Source: Streptomyces griseoflavus (GTDB taxonomy: Bacteria > Actinomycetota > Actinomycetes > Streptomycetales > Streptomycetaceae). From it: a DNA stretch of 64,000 bases. Where the stretch lies: the NCBI RefSeq assembly GCF_014649995.1, contig NZ_BMUC01000011.1, forward strand, positions 1 to 64,000, in the 5' to 3' direction. The notes under the pieces were generated by a model, which had not been told where the DNA came from, searched no databases, and saw only the letters and a program-made list of their open reading frames with translations. Both the position numbers and the translations under genes were made by a program. Positions 49,317 through 57,380 of the stretch are shown piece after piece; position 1 is the first letter of the stretch; every line of letters begins with the position of its first letter.

Positions 49317-50455
49317 GCACCGCCACCCTGAAGCGCGTGGTCGTCGTCGGCAACGGGATCGCCGGGCTCACGGCCGCCGACACGCTCCGCGAGGCGGGCT
49401 TCGACGGCGAGCTGACCGTCGTCGGCGACGAACCGCACCCGGCGTACAGCCGCCCGGCCCTGTCCAAGGCGCTGCTGCTGGACCACGCCGACATGGCCTC
49501 GCACCGGCTGCCGCCGGCCGGCCACGGGGCGACGGAGCTGCTCGGTGTGCGGGCGACCGGGCTGGACCCGGACCGCCGGCGGGTCACGCTCGAGGACGGT
49601 ACGGTCCTGCCGTACAACCGTGTCGTGCTGGCCACCGGCTCCCGGGCCAGACGGCTGTCCGACCTGCCCGGGGAGCTCACCCTGCGCGGGCTGGACGACG
49701 CGCTGACGCTGCGCGGACGCCTGGCGGCCAGGCCGTCGGTCGTCGTGGTGGGCGGCGGCCCGCTCGGCATGGAGATCGCGTCGGGCTGCCTGGCCGCGGG
49801 ATGCGAGGTCACCGTGGTCTCCCAGGGCGTCCCGCTGGTCCTTCAGCTCGGCCCCTACCTCGCCGGTGTCCTCGTCGGAGCCGCGCGGGAGCGGGGACTC
49901 GCCGTCGTGGAGACCGGGGCCGCGCGGATCGAGGGCCACGGCGGTGACGCCCGTGTCGTCCTCGCCGAGGGCCCGGTCCTGGAGGCGGAGGTGATCCTCA
50001 CCGCCGCCGGCGACGTCCCCAACACGGAGTGGCTGGCCGGCTCGGGGCTCACCGCGAAGGGTGCCGTGCCGGTCGACACCCGGGGCCTGGTCCGCCCCGA
50101 CGTGGCGGCGGTCGGTGACCTCGCGGCGTTCCCCACCGCCCGGGGAGTGCGCCGCGTCCCGCTGTGGAGCAGCGCGATCGAGCAGGCGAAGGTCGCCGCC
50201 AGGGCCCTGGTCCGCGGCGACGAGGCGCCCGAACTCGACTTCCAGTCGTACTTCTGGACCGAGCAGTTCGGGCTGAGCCTGAAGGCGGTGGGCGACCTTC
50301 CCGTCGAAGGCGCACCGGAGTACGTCGACGGGAGCCCGGGGGGCGGCCCGGCGCTGATGCGCTGGCCGCACGCGGACGGCACCGCCGACGCCGTGGCACT
50401 CGACTACCGGATACCCGTCCCCCGGCTTCGCCGGATGACCCGGGCGGCGGCGTAA
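49313..50455 (+). CDS. Ferredoxin reductase (NAD(P)H-rubredoxin/putidaredoxin reductase type)
   Basis: A 380-aa flavoprotein. The FAD motif is RVVVVGNGIAGLTAADTL and the ATG motif VVLATGSRARRL. The NAD(P)H Rossmann motif is VVVVGGGPLGMEIASG and the second FAD motif VAAVGDLAAFP. The C-terminal dimerisation part ends at about 380, slightly short for the family (about 400). It feeds electrons to the ferredoxin. The LysR gene follows after 10 bases. Confidence 0.94.
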   Translation: MSTATLKRVVVVGNGIAGLTAADTLREAGFDGELTVVGDEPHPAYSRPALSKALLLDHADMASHRLPPAGHGATELLGVRATGLDPDRRRVTLEDGTVLPYNRVVLATGSRARRLSDLPGELTLRGLDDALTLRGRLAARPSVVVVGGGPLGMEIASGCLAAGCEVTVVSQGVPLVLQLGPYLAGVLVGAARERGLAVVETGAARIEGHGGDARVVLAEGPVLEAEVILTAAGDVPNTEWLAGSGLTAKGAVPVDTRGLVRPDVAAVGDLAAFPTARGVRRVPLWSSAIEQAKVAARALVRGDEAPELDFQSYFWTEQFGLSLKAVGDLPVEGAPEYVDGSPGGGPALMRWPHADGTADAVALDYRIPVPRLRRMTRAAA

Positions 50456-50465
50456 GGTTCGCCGC

Positions 50466-51389
50466 ATGGGCGCGGAGGCGGAGGGCACCACGGGTTCGGG
50501 TCTCGACCGGCTGGCGTCGGTCAACCTCAACCTGCTGGTGCCCCTCCTCGCGCTGCTGGAGGAGCGTTCGGTGACCCGGGCCGCGGAGCGGGTCGGCCTG
50601 TCACAGCCGGCGATGAGCCACGCCCTGACGAGGATGCGGCGGATGCTGGGGGACGAGCTCGTCGTCCGGCACGGGACGGGCGTCACGCTGACCCCGCGCG
50701 CGCTGGAACTGCTCGGACCGCTGCGCACCGCCCTGCGGCAGACGGCACGCGTGGTGAACTTCCCCTCCTTCGATCCCGCCACGGACCGGCGGGTCATCAC
50801 GGTCGCCCTGACCAACAGCACCGCGTTCGTCATCGGCCCCCGGCTGATGCGGCTGGTCGCCGAGCACGCCCCGCACGCCACCCTGCGGCTGCGCACCATC
50901 GCCGTGCCGACCGAGGCGACCTTCTCGGACCAGGGCGTCGACGTGGTGCTGATCTCCGAGGGGCACTTCTCGCCCCACCCGCGCGAGCGGCTGTACGACG
51001 ACCGCTGTGTGGTGGTGGCCTCGGCGGAGGCGCCGCCGGAGGCGAGCGCGCTCGACCTGCTGACCACCCAGCCGCACGTCGTCGTGGACACCGAACGGCG
51101 GGTGTTCCCCTATGCGGTGCTGGAGGACAAGGGCATCCCCTACCGGGTCGGCCAGTTCAGTTCCGACTACCTGCTGGTGCCGTTCCTGGTCGCGCGCGGG
51201 GGCGGCGTCGCGCTGCTGCGCCACCGGGTCGCCGTCACGATGCGCACGCTCGCCGAACTGCGGATCGAGGAGTTCCCCTTCCCGCTTCCCGGGCTCGGCA
51301 TCGACATGGTGTGGAATCCCCGGCTGAGCGACCAGTTCTTCGTGGAGTGGCTGCGGACCCTGCTGTTCGACGCGGCGAAGCCCCTGTGA
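50466..51389 (+). CDS. LysR-family regulator
   Basis: A 307-aa regulator. The winged helix (about 17-75) reads LNLLVPLLALLEERSVTRAA, then ERVGLSQPAMSHALTRMRRM, close to the NodD/NahR/PcpR group that respond to aromatic effectors. The effector domain covers about 100-300. It ends the P450 operon and converges on the TetR gene with only a 12-base gap. A role as activator of the island in response to an aromatic intermediate is likely. Confidence 0.92.
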   Translation: MGAEAEGTTGSGLDRLASVNLNLLVPLLALLEERSVTRAAERVGLSQPAMSHALTRMRRMLGDELVVRHGTGVTLTPRALELLGPLRTALRQTARVVNFPSFDPATDRRVITVALTNSTAFVIGPRLMRLVAEHAPHATLRLRTIAVPTEATFSDQGVDVVLISEGHFSPHPRERLYDDRCVVVASAEAPPEASALDLLTTQPHVVVDTERRVFPYAVLEDKGIPYRVGQFSSDYLLVPFLVARGGGVALLRHRVAVTMRTLAELRIEEFPFPLPGLGIDMVWNPRLSDQFFVEWLRTLLFDAAKPL

Positions 51390-51401
51390 CCCCGGGCGGG
51401 A

Positions 51402-52010
51402 TCAGTTCAGCAGGCGTACCCAGCTGGCGGCGAGCTCGTCGAGCATCTGGTCGCGCGTGAGCTTCCAGTCGGAACGGTCCCAGTGCTGGGAGACGAAGTC
51501 GAGTTCGGCGATCGCGAGGACGCCCCGGAAGTGACGCTGATGAGGTGCGAGGCGTCCGGCCACGGCCAAGCCGTCCTCGACGTCGCTGATGGCCTCCTCC
51601 AGCCAGCGCTCGACCAGGTCGGGGAGGTCCGGGTCGACGACCGAGGCGTCGCGGCCGACGCGGATGATCGGGCGGATGGCCGGCCAGATCTCGGCGGTGC
51701 GCCGCAGCCAGGCCATGATCGCCTCCGGCGTCCCCTCCGCGACGGTGTCGACGAGGTCCCGGGCGGTGGAGCCGTGCTCGGGGGACCGGACACGCTGCAG
51801 CGCCTCGTTGAGCTGCTCGTCGATGAGCGCCTTCATCAGTTCGCTGCGGGAGGGGAAGTACGCGTAGAAGGTCACGCGTGTGGTGCCCGCGGCGGTCGCG
51901 ATGTCGTCGACCGTGGTGGCGGCGTAGCCCTTCGTCTTGAACAGCTCGAGTCCCGACTCCAGCAGCAGACGGCGGGTCATCTGCTTCTGTGCCTCACGAA
52001 GGTTCGCCAT
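51402..52010 (-). CDS. TetR-family regulator
   Basis: A 202-aa repressor. The helix-turn-helix (about 8-55) reads MTRRLLLESGLELFKTKGYA, then DIATAAGTTRVTFYAYFPSR. The C-terminal domain is of the common TetR ligand-binding type. ATG 52010 lies within the left arm of a 13-bp inverted repeat. A TAGGAT -10 (minus strand, 52018-52023) ends seven bases before it, so the mRNA is probably leaderless and autorepressed. It sits between the two halves of the catabolic island. Confidence 0.9.
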   Translation of the reverse strand: MANLREAQKQMTRRLLLESGLELFKTKGYAATTVDDIATAAGTTRVTFYAYFPSRSELMKALIDEQLNEALQRVRSPEHGSTARDLVDTVAEGTPEAIMAWLRRTAEIWPAIRPIIRVGRDASVVDPDLPDLVERWLEEAISDVEDGLAVAGRLAPHQRHFRGVLAIAELDFVSQHWDRSDWKLTRDQMLDELAASWVRLLN

Positions 52011-52043
52011 GCCGGAGATCCTATGCCGTCCCGGCATGGCGAA
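52003..52043. promoter_or_regulatory. 13-bp inverted repeat over the tetR start and -10
   Basis: TTCGCCATGCCGG (52003-52015) and CCGGCATGGCGAA (52031-52043) are perfect complements, 15 bases apart. The repeat encloses the -10 (52018-52023) and the start codon, an ideal autorepression site. Confidence 0.7.
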
Positions 52044-52085
52044 CGCAACGCACCGGACTGTGAGCCGACGCCACAAACGCAGTCC

Positions 52086-52098
52086 TTACGTGACGTAA
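52086..52098. promoter_or_regulatory. Catabolic-island motif, copy 3, perfect palindrome
   Basis: TTACGTGACGTAA is symmetric about its central base and continues as AGC, like the copies at 47785 and 59455. It lies between the end of the CoA-transferase operon and the tetR promoter. Confidence 0.6.
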
Positions 52099-52102
52099 AG
52101 CA

Positions 52103-52762
52103 TCAGGGGTGCAGCTCGACCGCGAGCCGCTCCCTCAGTTCCGCCACCGTGACGCCGTACGTCTCCAGCACCCGGACGCCGTCCGGACCGACGGCGAAGA
52201 CGCCGTGATCGGTGTAGACGCGGTGGACGCAGCCGGGCCCGGTGAGCGGGTACGTGCACGCGGGAACGAGCTTGGGGGCGCCGTCCCGGGTGAACAGCTT
52301 CATCATCACCAGGACCTGCCGGGCCCCCACGGCGAGGTCCATCGCGCCGCCCACGGCGGGAATGGCGTCGGGGTCGCCGGTGTGCCAGTTGGCCAGGTCG
52401 CCGTGCTGGGAGACCTGGAACGCCCCGAGCACGCACACGTCGAGGTGACCGCCGCGCATCATGGCGAAGGAGTCGGCGTGGTGGAAGTACGCCGCCCCGG
52501 GCAGCTCGGTGACCGGCACCTTGCCCGCGTTGGTGAGGTCGGGGTCGACCTCGTCACCGGTCGCGGCCGGGCCCATGCCGAGCATCCCGTTCTCGGTGTG
52601 CAGCACGATGCCCGCGTCCGGCGCCAGGTGCTCGGCGATCCGGGTCGGCTGCCCGATGCCGAGGTTGACGTAGGAACCGGCCGGGATGTCGCGGGCGATG
52701 CGCGCGGCGAGTTCGTCGGTGGTGAGCGGGCCGCGGTCCGCCCGCTCCGAGGTGGTGGTCAT
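52103..52762 (-). CDS. pcaJ: 3-oxoacid (3-oxoadipate) CoA-transferase subunit B
   Basis: A 219-aa subunit with the catalytic glutamate motif HTENGMLGMG (Glu57) and NLGIGQPT. With subunit A it moves CoA from succinyl-CoA to a 3-oxoacid. It is last in the operon and overlaps subunit A by one base at the start-stop junction. PcaJ is the closest well-known relative, but the exact 3-oxoacid is unclear because no protocatechuate or catechol ring-cleavage genes are nearby. Confidence 0.92.
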   Translation of the reverse strand: MTTTSERADRGPLTTDELAARIARDIPAGSYVNLGIGQPTRIAEHLAPDAGIVLHTENGMLGMGPAATGDEVDPDLTNAGKVPVTELPGAAYFHHADSFAMMRGGHLDVCVLGAFQVSQHGDLANWHTGDPDAIPAVGGAMDLAVGARQVLVMMKLFTRDGAPKLVPACTYPLTGPGCVHRVYTDHGVFAVGPDGVRVLETYGVTVAELRERLAVELHP

Positions 52763-53454
52763 CAGCGGGCTCCTTGCACGGTCAGCCGGCGGGCCTCGGC
52801 GCGTACCAGTCGGTCGACGTAGATGCCCGGGGTGATCACGGTCTCCGGGTCGATCTCCCCGACGGGCACGATCTCGGTGACCTGGGCGACGACCGTGGCC
52901 GCGGCGGTGGCCATGACGGGGCCGAAGTTCCGGGCGGTTTTGCGGTAGACGAGGTTGCCCAGGGTGTCCGCGCGGTGTGCGGAGATCAGCGCCACGTCAC
53001 CCTTGATCGGGTACTCCAGGACGTGGACGCGGCCGCCGATCTCCCGCGTCTCCTTGCCCTCGGCCAGGGGGGTGCCGACACCGACGGGGCTGTAGAAGGC
53101 GCCGATGCCCGCCCCGGCGGCCCGCATCCGCTCGGCGAGGGTGCCCTGCGGCACGACCTCGAGGTCGACGCGCCCCGCGCGGTACAGGTCGTCGAAGACG
53201 TAGGAGTCGCTCTGCCGGGGGAAGGAGCAGATCACCTTGCGCACCCGGCCCGCCTTCAGCAGCGCCGCCAGGCCCACGTCACCGTTGCCGGCGTTGTTGG
53301 ACACCACGGTCAGATCCGTGGCGCCCTGCCGGATGAGCGCGTCGATGATGTCGAACGGCATGCCCGCCAGGCCGAATCCGCCCACCAGGACGGTGGAGCC
53401 GTCCTCGACGCCCGCCACGGCCTCGTCGGTCGTGGCGGCGATGGTCGTGGTCAT
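52762..53454 (-). CDS. pcaI: 3-oxoacid (3-oxoadipate) CoA-transferase subunit A
   Basis: A 230-aa subunit with GGFGLAGMPFDIIDALIRQG and the CoA-transferase segment VVSNNAGNGDVGL. PQGTLAERMRAAGAG and YPIKGDVALISAHRAD are typical of PcaI/ScoA. It forms a heterotetramer with subunit B and works upstream of the thiolase encoded next to it. ATG 53454; four-base overlap with the thiolase stop. Confidence 0.92.
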   Translation of the reverse strand: MTTTIAATTDEAVAGVEDGSTVLVGGFGLAGMPFDIIDALIRQGATDLTVVSNNAGNGDVGLAALLKAGRVRKVICSFPRQSDSYVFDDLYRAGRVDLEVVPQGTLAERMRAAGAGIGAFYSPVGVGTPLAEGKETREIGGRVHVLEYPIKGDVALISAHRADTLGNLVYRKTARNFGPVMATAAATVVAQVTEIVPVGEIDPETVITPGIYVDRLVRAEARRLTVQGAR

Positions 53455-54644
53455 CCCCGGCTCACCTCGTCGGTCACGTTCTCCAGCACCACGGCGAGGG
53501 CCTGGCCCACGCCGATGCAGATGGCCGCCACACCCCAGCGCTGCCGCCGCTCGCGCAGCACCTCGGCCAGGGTGCCCAGCAGCCGGCCGCCCGAGGCGCC
53601 CAGCGGGTGCCCGAGCGCGATCGCACCGCCGCGGGTGTTGACGATGTCGGGGTCGATGCCCCAGGCGTCCACGCAGGCGAGGGACTGCACGGCGAACGCC
53701 TCGTTCAGCTCGACCGCGCCGACGTCGTCCCAGCCGATGCCCGCGCGGCGCAGCGCCTTCTCGGCCGCCTCCACGGGGGCGAAGCCGAACGCCTGCGGCT
53801 CGACCGCGTGCACACCGCGCCCGGCGATCCGCGCGGCGGGCGCGAGGCCGATCCGGTCGGCCGCCGCCCCGGTGCCCAGCAGCACGGCCGAGGCGCCGTC
53901 GCTCAGCGGGGAGGCGTTGCCGGCCGTGATCGTCCCGTCGGGCCGGAACGACGGCTTCAGGGCCGCCAGCTTCCCGGGGTCGGTACCGGGGCGGATGCCC
54001 TCGTCGCGGGCGAGGTCCCGCACGGGCAGGACCAGGCCGTCGTAGAAGCCGTCGTCCCAGGCGGCGTCGGCGAGCCGGTGGGAACGCGCGGCGAACGCGT
54101 CCTGCCGTTCCCGGGAGATCGAGAACCTCTCCCGGAGGAGCTCGTTGCTCTCCCCCAGCGAGACCGTCCACTCCTTCGGCATGGCGGGGTTGACCAGCCG
54201 CCAGCCGAGGGTGGTGGAGACGGCCGTGACGTCGCGGGCCGGGAAGGCCCGGTCCGGCTTGGGCAGCACCCACGGCGCGCGGGTCATGGACTCGACCCCG
54301 CCGGCGACGACGATGTCCGCGTCGCCGGTCTCCAGGGTGCGCGAGGCGATGATCGCCGCGTCGAGGCTGGAACCGCACAGCCGGTTGACGGTGGTGGCGG
54401 GCACGCTCACCGGCAGCCCGGCCAGCAGCGCGGCCATCCGGCCGACGTTGCGGTTGTCCTCACCGGCGCCGTTGGCGTTGCCCCACACCACGTCGCCGAT
54501 CGCGGCGCGGTCCAGGGCGGGCGCCTTGTCCAGCAGCCCGGTCAGCGCGGTGGCGGCGAGATCGTCGGGGCGCACCCCGGCGAGGGCGCCGTTGAACCGT
54601 CCGAACGGGGTGCGGGCCGCCGCGTAGAGGTAGGCCTCGCTCAT
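53451..54644 (-). CDS. pcaF: Thiolase (3-oxoadipyl-CoA/acetyl-CoA acyltransferase)
   Basis: A 397-aa thiolase with the acyl-accepting Cys90 (NRLCGSSLDA), the His in GGAIALGHPLGASG and the second Cys in AAICIGVGQALA. It splits a 3-oxoacyl-CoA made by the CoA-transferase into acetyl-CoA and a shortened acyl-CoA. PcaF-like from length and the GEDNRNVGRMAALLAG segment. Overlaps both neighbours by four bases, so the block CoA-transferase-thiolase is tightly coupled to the gentisate genes. Confidence 0.94.
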   Translation of the reverse strand: MSEAYLYAAARTPFGRFNGALAGVRPDDLAATALTGLLDKAPALDRAAIGDVVWGNANGAGEDNRNVGRMAALLAGLPVSVPATTVNRLCGSSLDAAIIASRTLETGDADIVVAGGVESMTRAPWVLPKPDRAFPARDVTAVSTTLGWRLVNPAMPKEWTVSLGESNELLRERFSISRERQDAFAARSHRLADAAWDDGFYDGLVLPVRDLARDEGIRPGTDPGKLAALKPSFRPDGTITAGNASPLSDGASAVLLGTGAAADRIGLAPAARIAGRGVHAVEPQAFGFAPVEAAEKALRRAGIGWDDVGAVELNEAFAVQSLACVDAWGIDPDIVNTRGGAIALGHPLGASGGRLLGTLAEVLRERRQRWGVAAICIGVGQALAVVLENVTDEVSRG

Positions 54645-55909
54645 GCCGCCTCACCCGCGGGCAGGGGTTCCCCGACGGGCACCGAGTCCAGGGGGATCGG
54701 CGTGAACATCTCCGGCTCCTGGTCGGGAGTCAGCGCGGTCGGGCCGTACAGCCAGTCCGTGAAGGTGTAGTCGTAGGTGTCGCGGGCGCGCAGCAGCACG
54801 TTGCGCCGCTCCCGGTCGACACCGTCGAGGTGCCACAGCTCGCCCCACTTGCGGGAGGTGGTCAGTACTCGGCGGCAGTGCTCCGGGCGGACGGCCTCGT
54901 AGGCGGCGAGCGCGGTGCTCCAGTCGACCGTGCCGTCCTCGGCGCGGTTGCGGGCCACGTGCTCGCCCAGCACCCAGCCGTCCTCGATGGCCATGATCGC
55001 GCCCTGGGCGATGTACTGCAGCGGCGGGTGCGCGGAGTCGCCGAGCAGCGCGATCCGGCCGTGGACCCACGTCATGATCGGGTCGCGGTCGAACATCCGC
55101 CACCACTTCTCCCGCCACATGAAGGGCAGGCCGTCCCGGACGAACTCGCTGGTCCGGGCGAAGGCCGCGTCGAGCTCGTCGGGGGTTCCCCAGTCGTCCT
55201 GTCCGGCCAGTGCCTTGGGCGACTCGAAGACGGCGACCTGGTTGAGCATGGCGCCGCCGCGCAGTCCGTAGTGGACGAAGTGGCAGCCGGGGCCGATGTG
55301 GACGACCACCTCGCTGAGGTCGACGGACTTCACCCGCGGCTGGTCGGCGGGAACGGTGCCGCGGTAGGCGACGTAGGCCGAGGAGACAGGCCGGTCGTCG
55401 ACGAACAGCTTGCGGGCGGCCGAGTGCAGGCCGTCGGCGGCGATGACCATGCCGGCCTCGTGCGTCTCGCCGGCGGCGGTGGTCACGCGGGCGCCGCCGT
55501 CGGTGTTCTCGTACGAGGTGACGTGCGCGTCGTTGATCAGTTCGACGCCGGCGCGTTCGCAGGCGCGCAGCAGCAGGCCGTGCAGGTCGCTGCGGTGGAT
55601 GACCAGGTACGGGTAGCCGTAGCGCTTCTCGAGGTCGCGCAGGTCGAGCCGGGTCAGTTCGTCGCCGTCGACGGCGTCGCGCATGACCATCGCGTCCGGG
55701 ACGACGCCGAGGCTCTTGGCCTCGTCCAGCAGGCCGTAGTCGTCGAGGATGCGGGTGCAGTTGGGGGCGAGCTGGATGCCGGCGCCGACCTCGCCGAAGG
55801 CGGGGGCGCTCTCCAGCAGGCGGACGCGTCGGTCCTGGCGGGTCAGCGAGAACGCCACACCGAGGCCGCCGATGCCGCCACCGACCACGATCACATCAGG
55901 GTTGGACAT
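54641..55909 (-). CDS. 3-hydroxybenzoate 6-hydroxylase
   Basis: A 422-aa FAD monooxygenase that converts 3-hydroxybenzoate to gentisate. It has VIVVGGGIGGLGVAFSL (FAD), HRSDLHGLLLRACERAG, the DG motif MVIAADGLHS and the GD motif IALLGDSAHPPLQYIAQGA. GPGCHFVHYGLRGGAMLNQV, VAVFESP, and RKWGELWHLDG near the C terminus are diagnostic of the actinobacterial 3HB6H group. Its neighbours supply the next three pathway steps. ATG 55909 is preferred over GTG 55918. Confidence 0.93.
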   Translation of the reverse strand: MSNPDVIVVGGGIGGLGVAFSLTRQDRRVRLLESAPAFGEVGAGIQLAPNCTRILDDYGLLDEAKSLGVVPDAMVMRDAVDGDELTRLDLRDLEKRYGYPYLVIHRSDLHGLLLRACERAGVELINDAHVTSYENTDGGARVTTAAGETHEAGMVIAADGLHSAARKLFVDDRPVSSAYVAYRGTVPADQPRVKSVDLSEVVVHIGPGCHFVHYGLRGGAMLNQVAVFESPKALAGQDDWGTPDELDAAFARTSEFVRDGLPFMWREKWWRMFDRDPIMTWVHGRIALLGDSAHPPLQYIAQGAIMAIEDGWVLGEHVARNRAEDGTVDWSTALAAYEAVRPEHCRRVLTTSRKWGELWHLDGVDRERRNVLLRARDTYDYTFTDWLYGPTALTPDQEPEMFTPIPLDSVPVGEPLPAGEAA

Positions 55910-55922
55910 GGGACTCACTTCT

Positions 55923-56555
55923 CTACAGCCACGGGCCGAGCTCGGGAGCGTCGGCGAGCGAGTGGGGACGGCCGGCCAGCCATGCGGCGACCTCGGGGAG
56001 CGGGCCGTCGGGGAGTTCGGCCAGTTCCCGTCTGGCGCCGATCTCGGCGACCAGGGCGGTCAGGAAGCCCTTCGGGAGGTCGGCGAAGGTGACGACCGCG
56101 CTGCCGAGGTCGGCGGCGTGGACGCAGACCTCGCGGGCACGCATCCAGGGCAGTTCGGTGGCGGGGACGGTACGGCCCTGAACGGTGACGACCTCGTGCC
56201 GCCACTGCTCGTCGGTGAGCCCGTCGAGTCCCGCCGCGAGCTTGTTCGCGGAGTCGGTGAGCCAGGAGCGGAGCTCGCCGGCGGAGAGGGTGGGGCCCTT
56301 GGCGATGCCGGCGGCGCGCTCCTCGGCGGAGGCGTACATCGGCGTCTCCTCGCCGGTGGCCGCCCAGTGCACCAGGTTGCACAGCGCGTCGGCGTTGGCG
56401 GCGACGTGCGCCACCAGGTGCTTGCGGGACCAGCCCGGCAGCACGCTCGGGGCCGTGAAGGCGTCCTCGTCGAAGCCCGCGACGGCGTCGAGCATCAGCT
56501 CGGTGCCGGTGCGGGCCCACGCGCGCGCCTCGGCGAGCGTCCGTGGGGCGGTCAT
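55923..56555 (-). CDS. Mycothiol-dependent maleylpyruvate isomerase
   Basis: A 210-aa DinB-fold enzyme that isomerises maleylpyruvate to fumarylpyruvate using mycothiol. Metal-site residues are visible: His in SRKHLVAHVAANADAL and the Glu-x3-His pair in MRAREVCVHAADL. The opening LPGWSRKHLVAH is typical of MDMPI proteins. It lies between the hydroxylase and fumarylpyruvate hydrolase in pathway order and overlaps the latter by four bases. The use of mycothiol agrees with an actinobacterial host. Confidence 0.92.
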   Translation of the reverse strand: MTAPRTLAEARAWARTGTELMLDAVAGFDEDAFTAPSVLPGWSRKHLVAHVAANADALCNLVHWAATGEETPMYASAEERAAGIAKGPTLSAGELRSWLTDSANKLAAGLDGLTDEQWRHEVVTVQGRTVPATELPWMRAREVCVHAADLGSAVVTFADLPKGFLTALVAEIGARRELAELPDGPLPEVAAWLAGRPHSLADAPELGPWL

Positions 56556-57379
56556 CCCTCGACCACCTTGTTGGCGCAGGCGCCCAGACCGGAGATCTCG
56601 GTGACCACGTGCTGGCCGGGGAGCAGGAACACCTTGGGGTCGCGGGCGTTGCCCACGCCGGCCGGGGTGCCGGTGGCGATGATGTCGCCCGGCTTCAGGG
56701 TGATGACGGTGGAGATGTACTGCACCAGGAAGACCGGGTCGAACAGCAGCGTGCCGGTGTCGTCCTGCTGCATGACCTCGCCGTCGACGACCGTCCTGAC
56801 CTCGAGCGCGGGGCGGACGCCGCCGACCTCGTCGGGGGTCACGACGTAGGGGCCGACCGGGGTGGTGGCCTCCCAGATCTTGCCCTGGGTCCACTCGATG
56901 GTGCGGAACTGCCAGTCGCGCACCGAGATGTCGTTCATGACGGTGAAGCCGGCGATGGCGTCGGCGGCCTGCTGCTCGTCGGCGCGGCGCACCGCCTTGC
57001 CGATCACGACGGCCAGCTCGACCTCCCAGTCGAACGCCTCGGTCTCGGCCGGCTTGACGATGTCGTCGTTGGCGCCCAGCAGGGTCTCGGCGAACTTCGG
57101 GAAGAGGGTCGGGTAGCTGGGCAGGTCCCGGCCCATCTCCTTGATGTGGTTGGTGTAGTTGTGGCCGACGCAGACGACCTTGGAGGGGTTCGGGACGACC
57201 GGGGCGAAGTCCGCGCCGTCGACCGGGTAGGTGGTGCCGGAGGCGGCGGCGGCCTTGTCCTGCCAGTCCGCCTCGGCGAACAGCGCGCCCAGGTCGGCGT
57301 GTCCGAGGTCGACGAGGCTGTCGCCGTCGAGGCGGACCGCGCGGGTGCCGTCGGCGGTGCGGATGGTGGCGAGCTTCAT
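56552..57379 (-). CDS. Fumarylpyruvate hydrolase (FAH family)
   Basis: A 275-aa hydrolase cutting fumarylpyruvate to fumarate and pyruvate. The FAH fold is shown by VVCVGHNYTNHIKEMG, the metal-binding FDWEVELAVVIGK and MNDISVRDWQF. GDIIATGTPAGVGNARDPK is the family signature near the C terminus. It is the last gentisate-pathway step; it overlaps the isomerase and is one base from the dioxygenase stop. Confidence 0.93.
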   Translation of the reverse strand: MKLATIRTADGTRAVRLDGDSLVDLGHADLGALFAEADWQDKAAAASGTTYPVDGADFAPVVPNPSKVVCVGHNYTNHIKEMGRDLPSYPTLFPKFAETLLGANDDIVKPAETEAFDWEVELAVVIGKAVRRADEQQAADAIAGFTVMNDISVRDWQFRTIEWTQGKIWEATTPVGPYVVTPDEVGGVRPALEVRTVVDGEVMQQDDTGTLLFDPVFLVQYISTVITLKPGDIIATGTPAGVGNARDPKVFLLPGQHVVTEISGLGACANKVVEG

Positions 57380-57380
57380 G

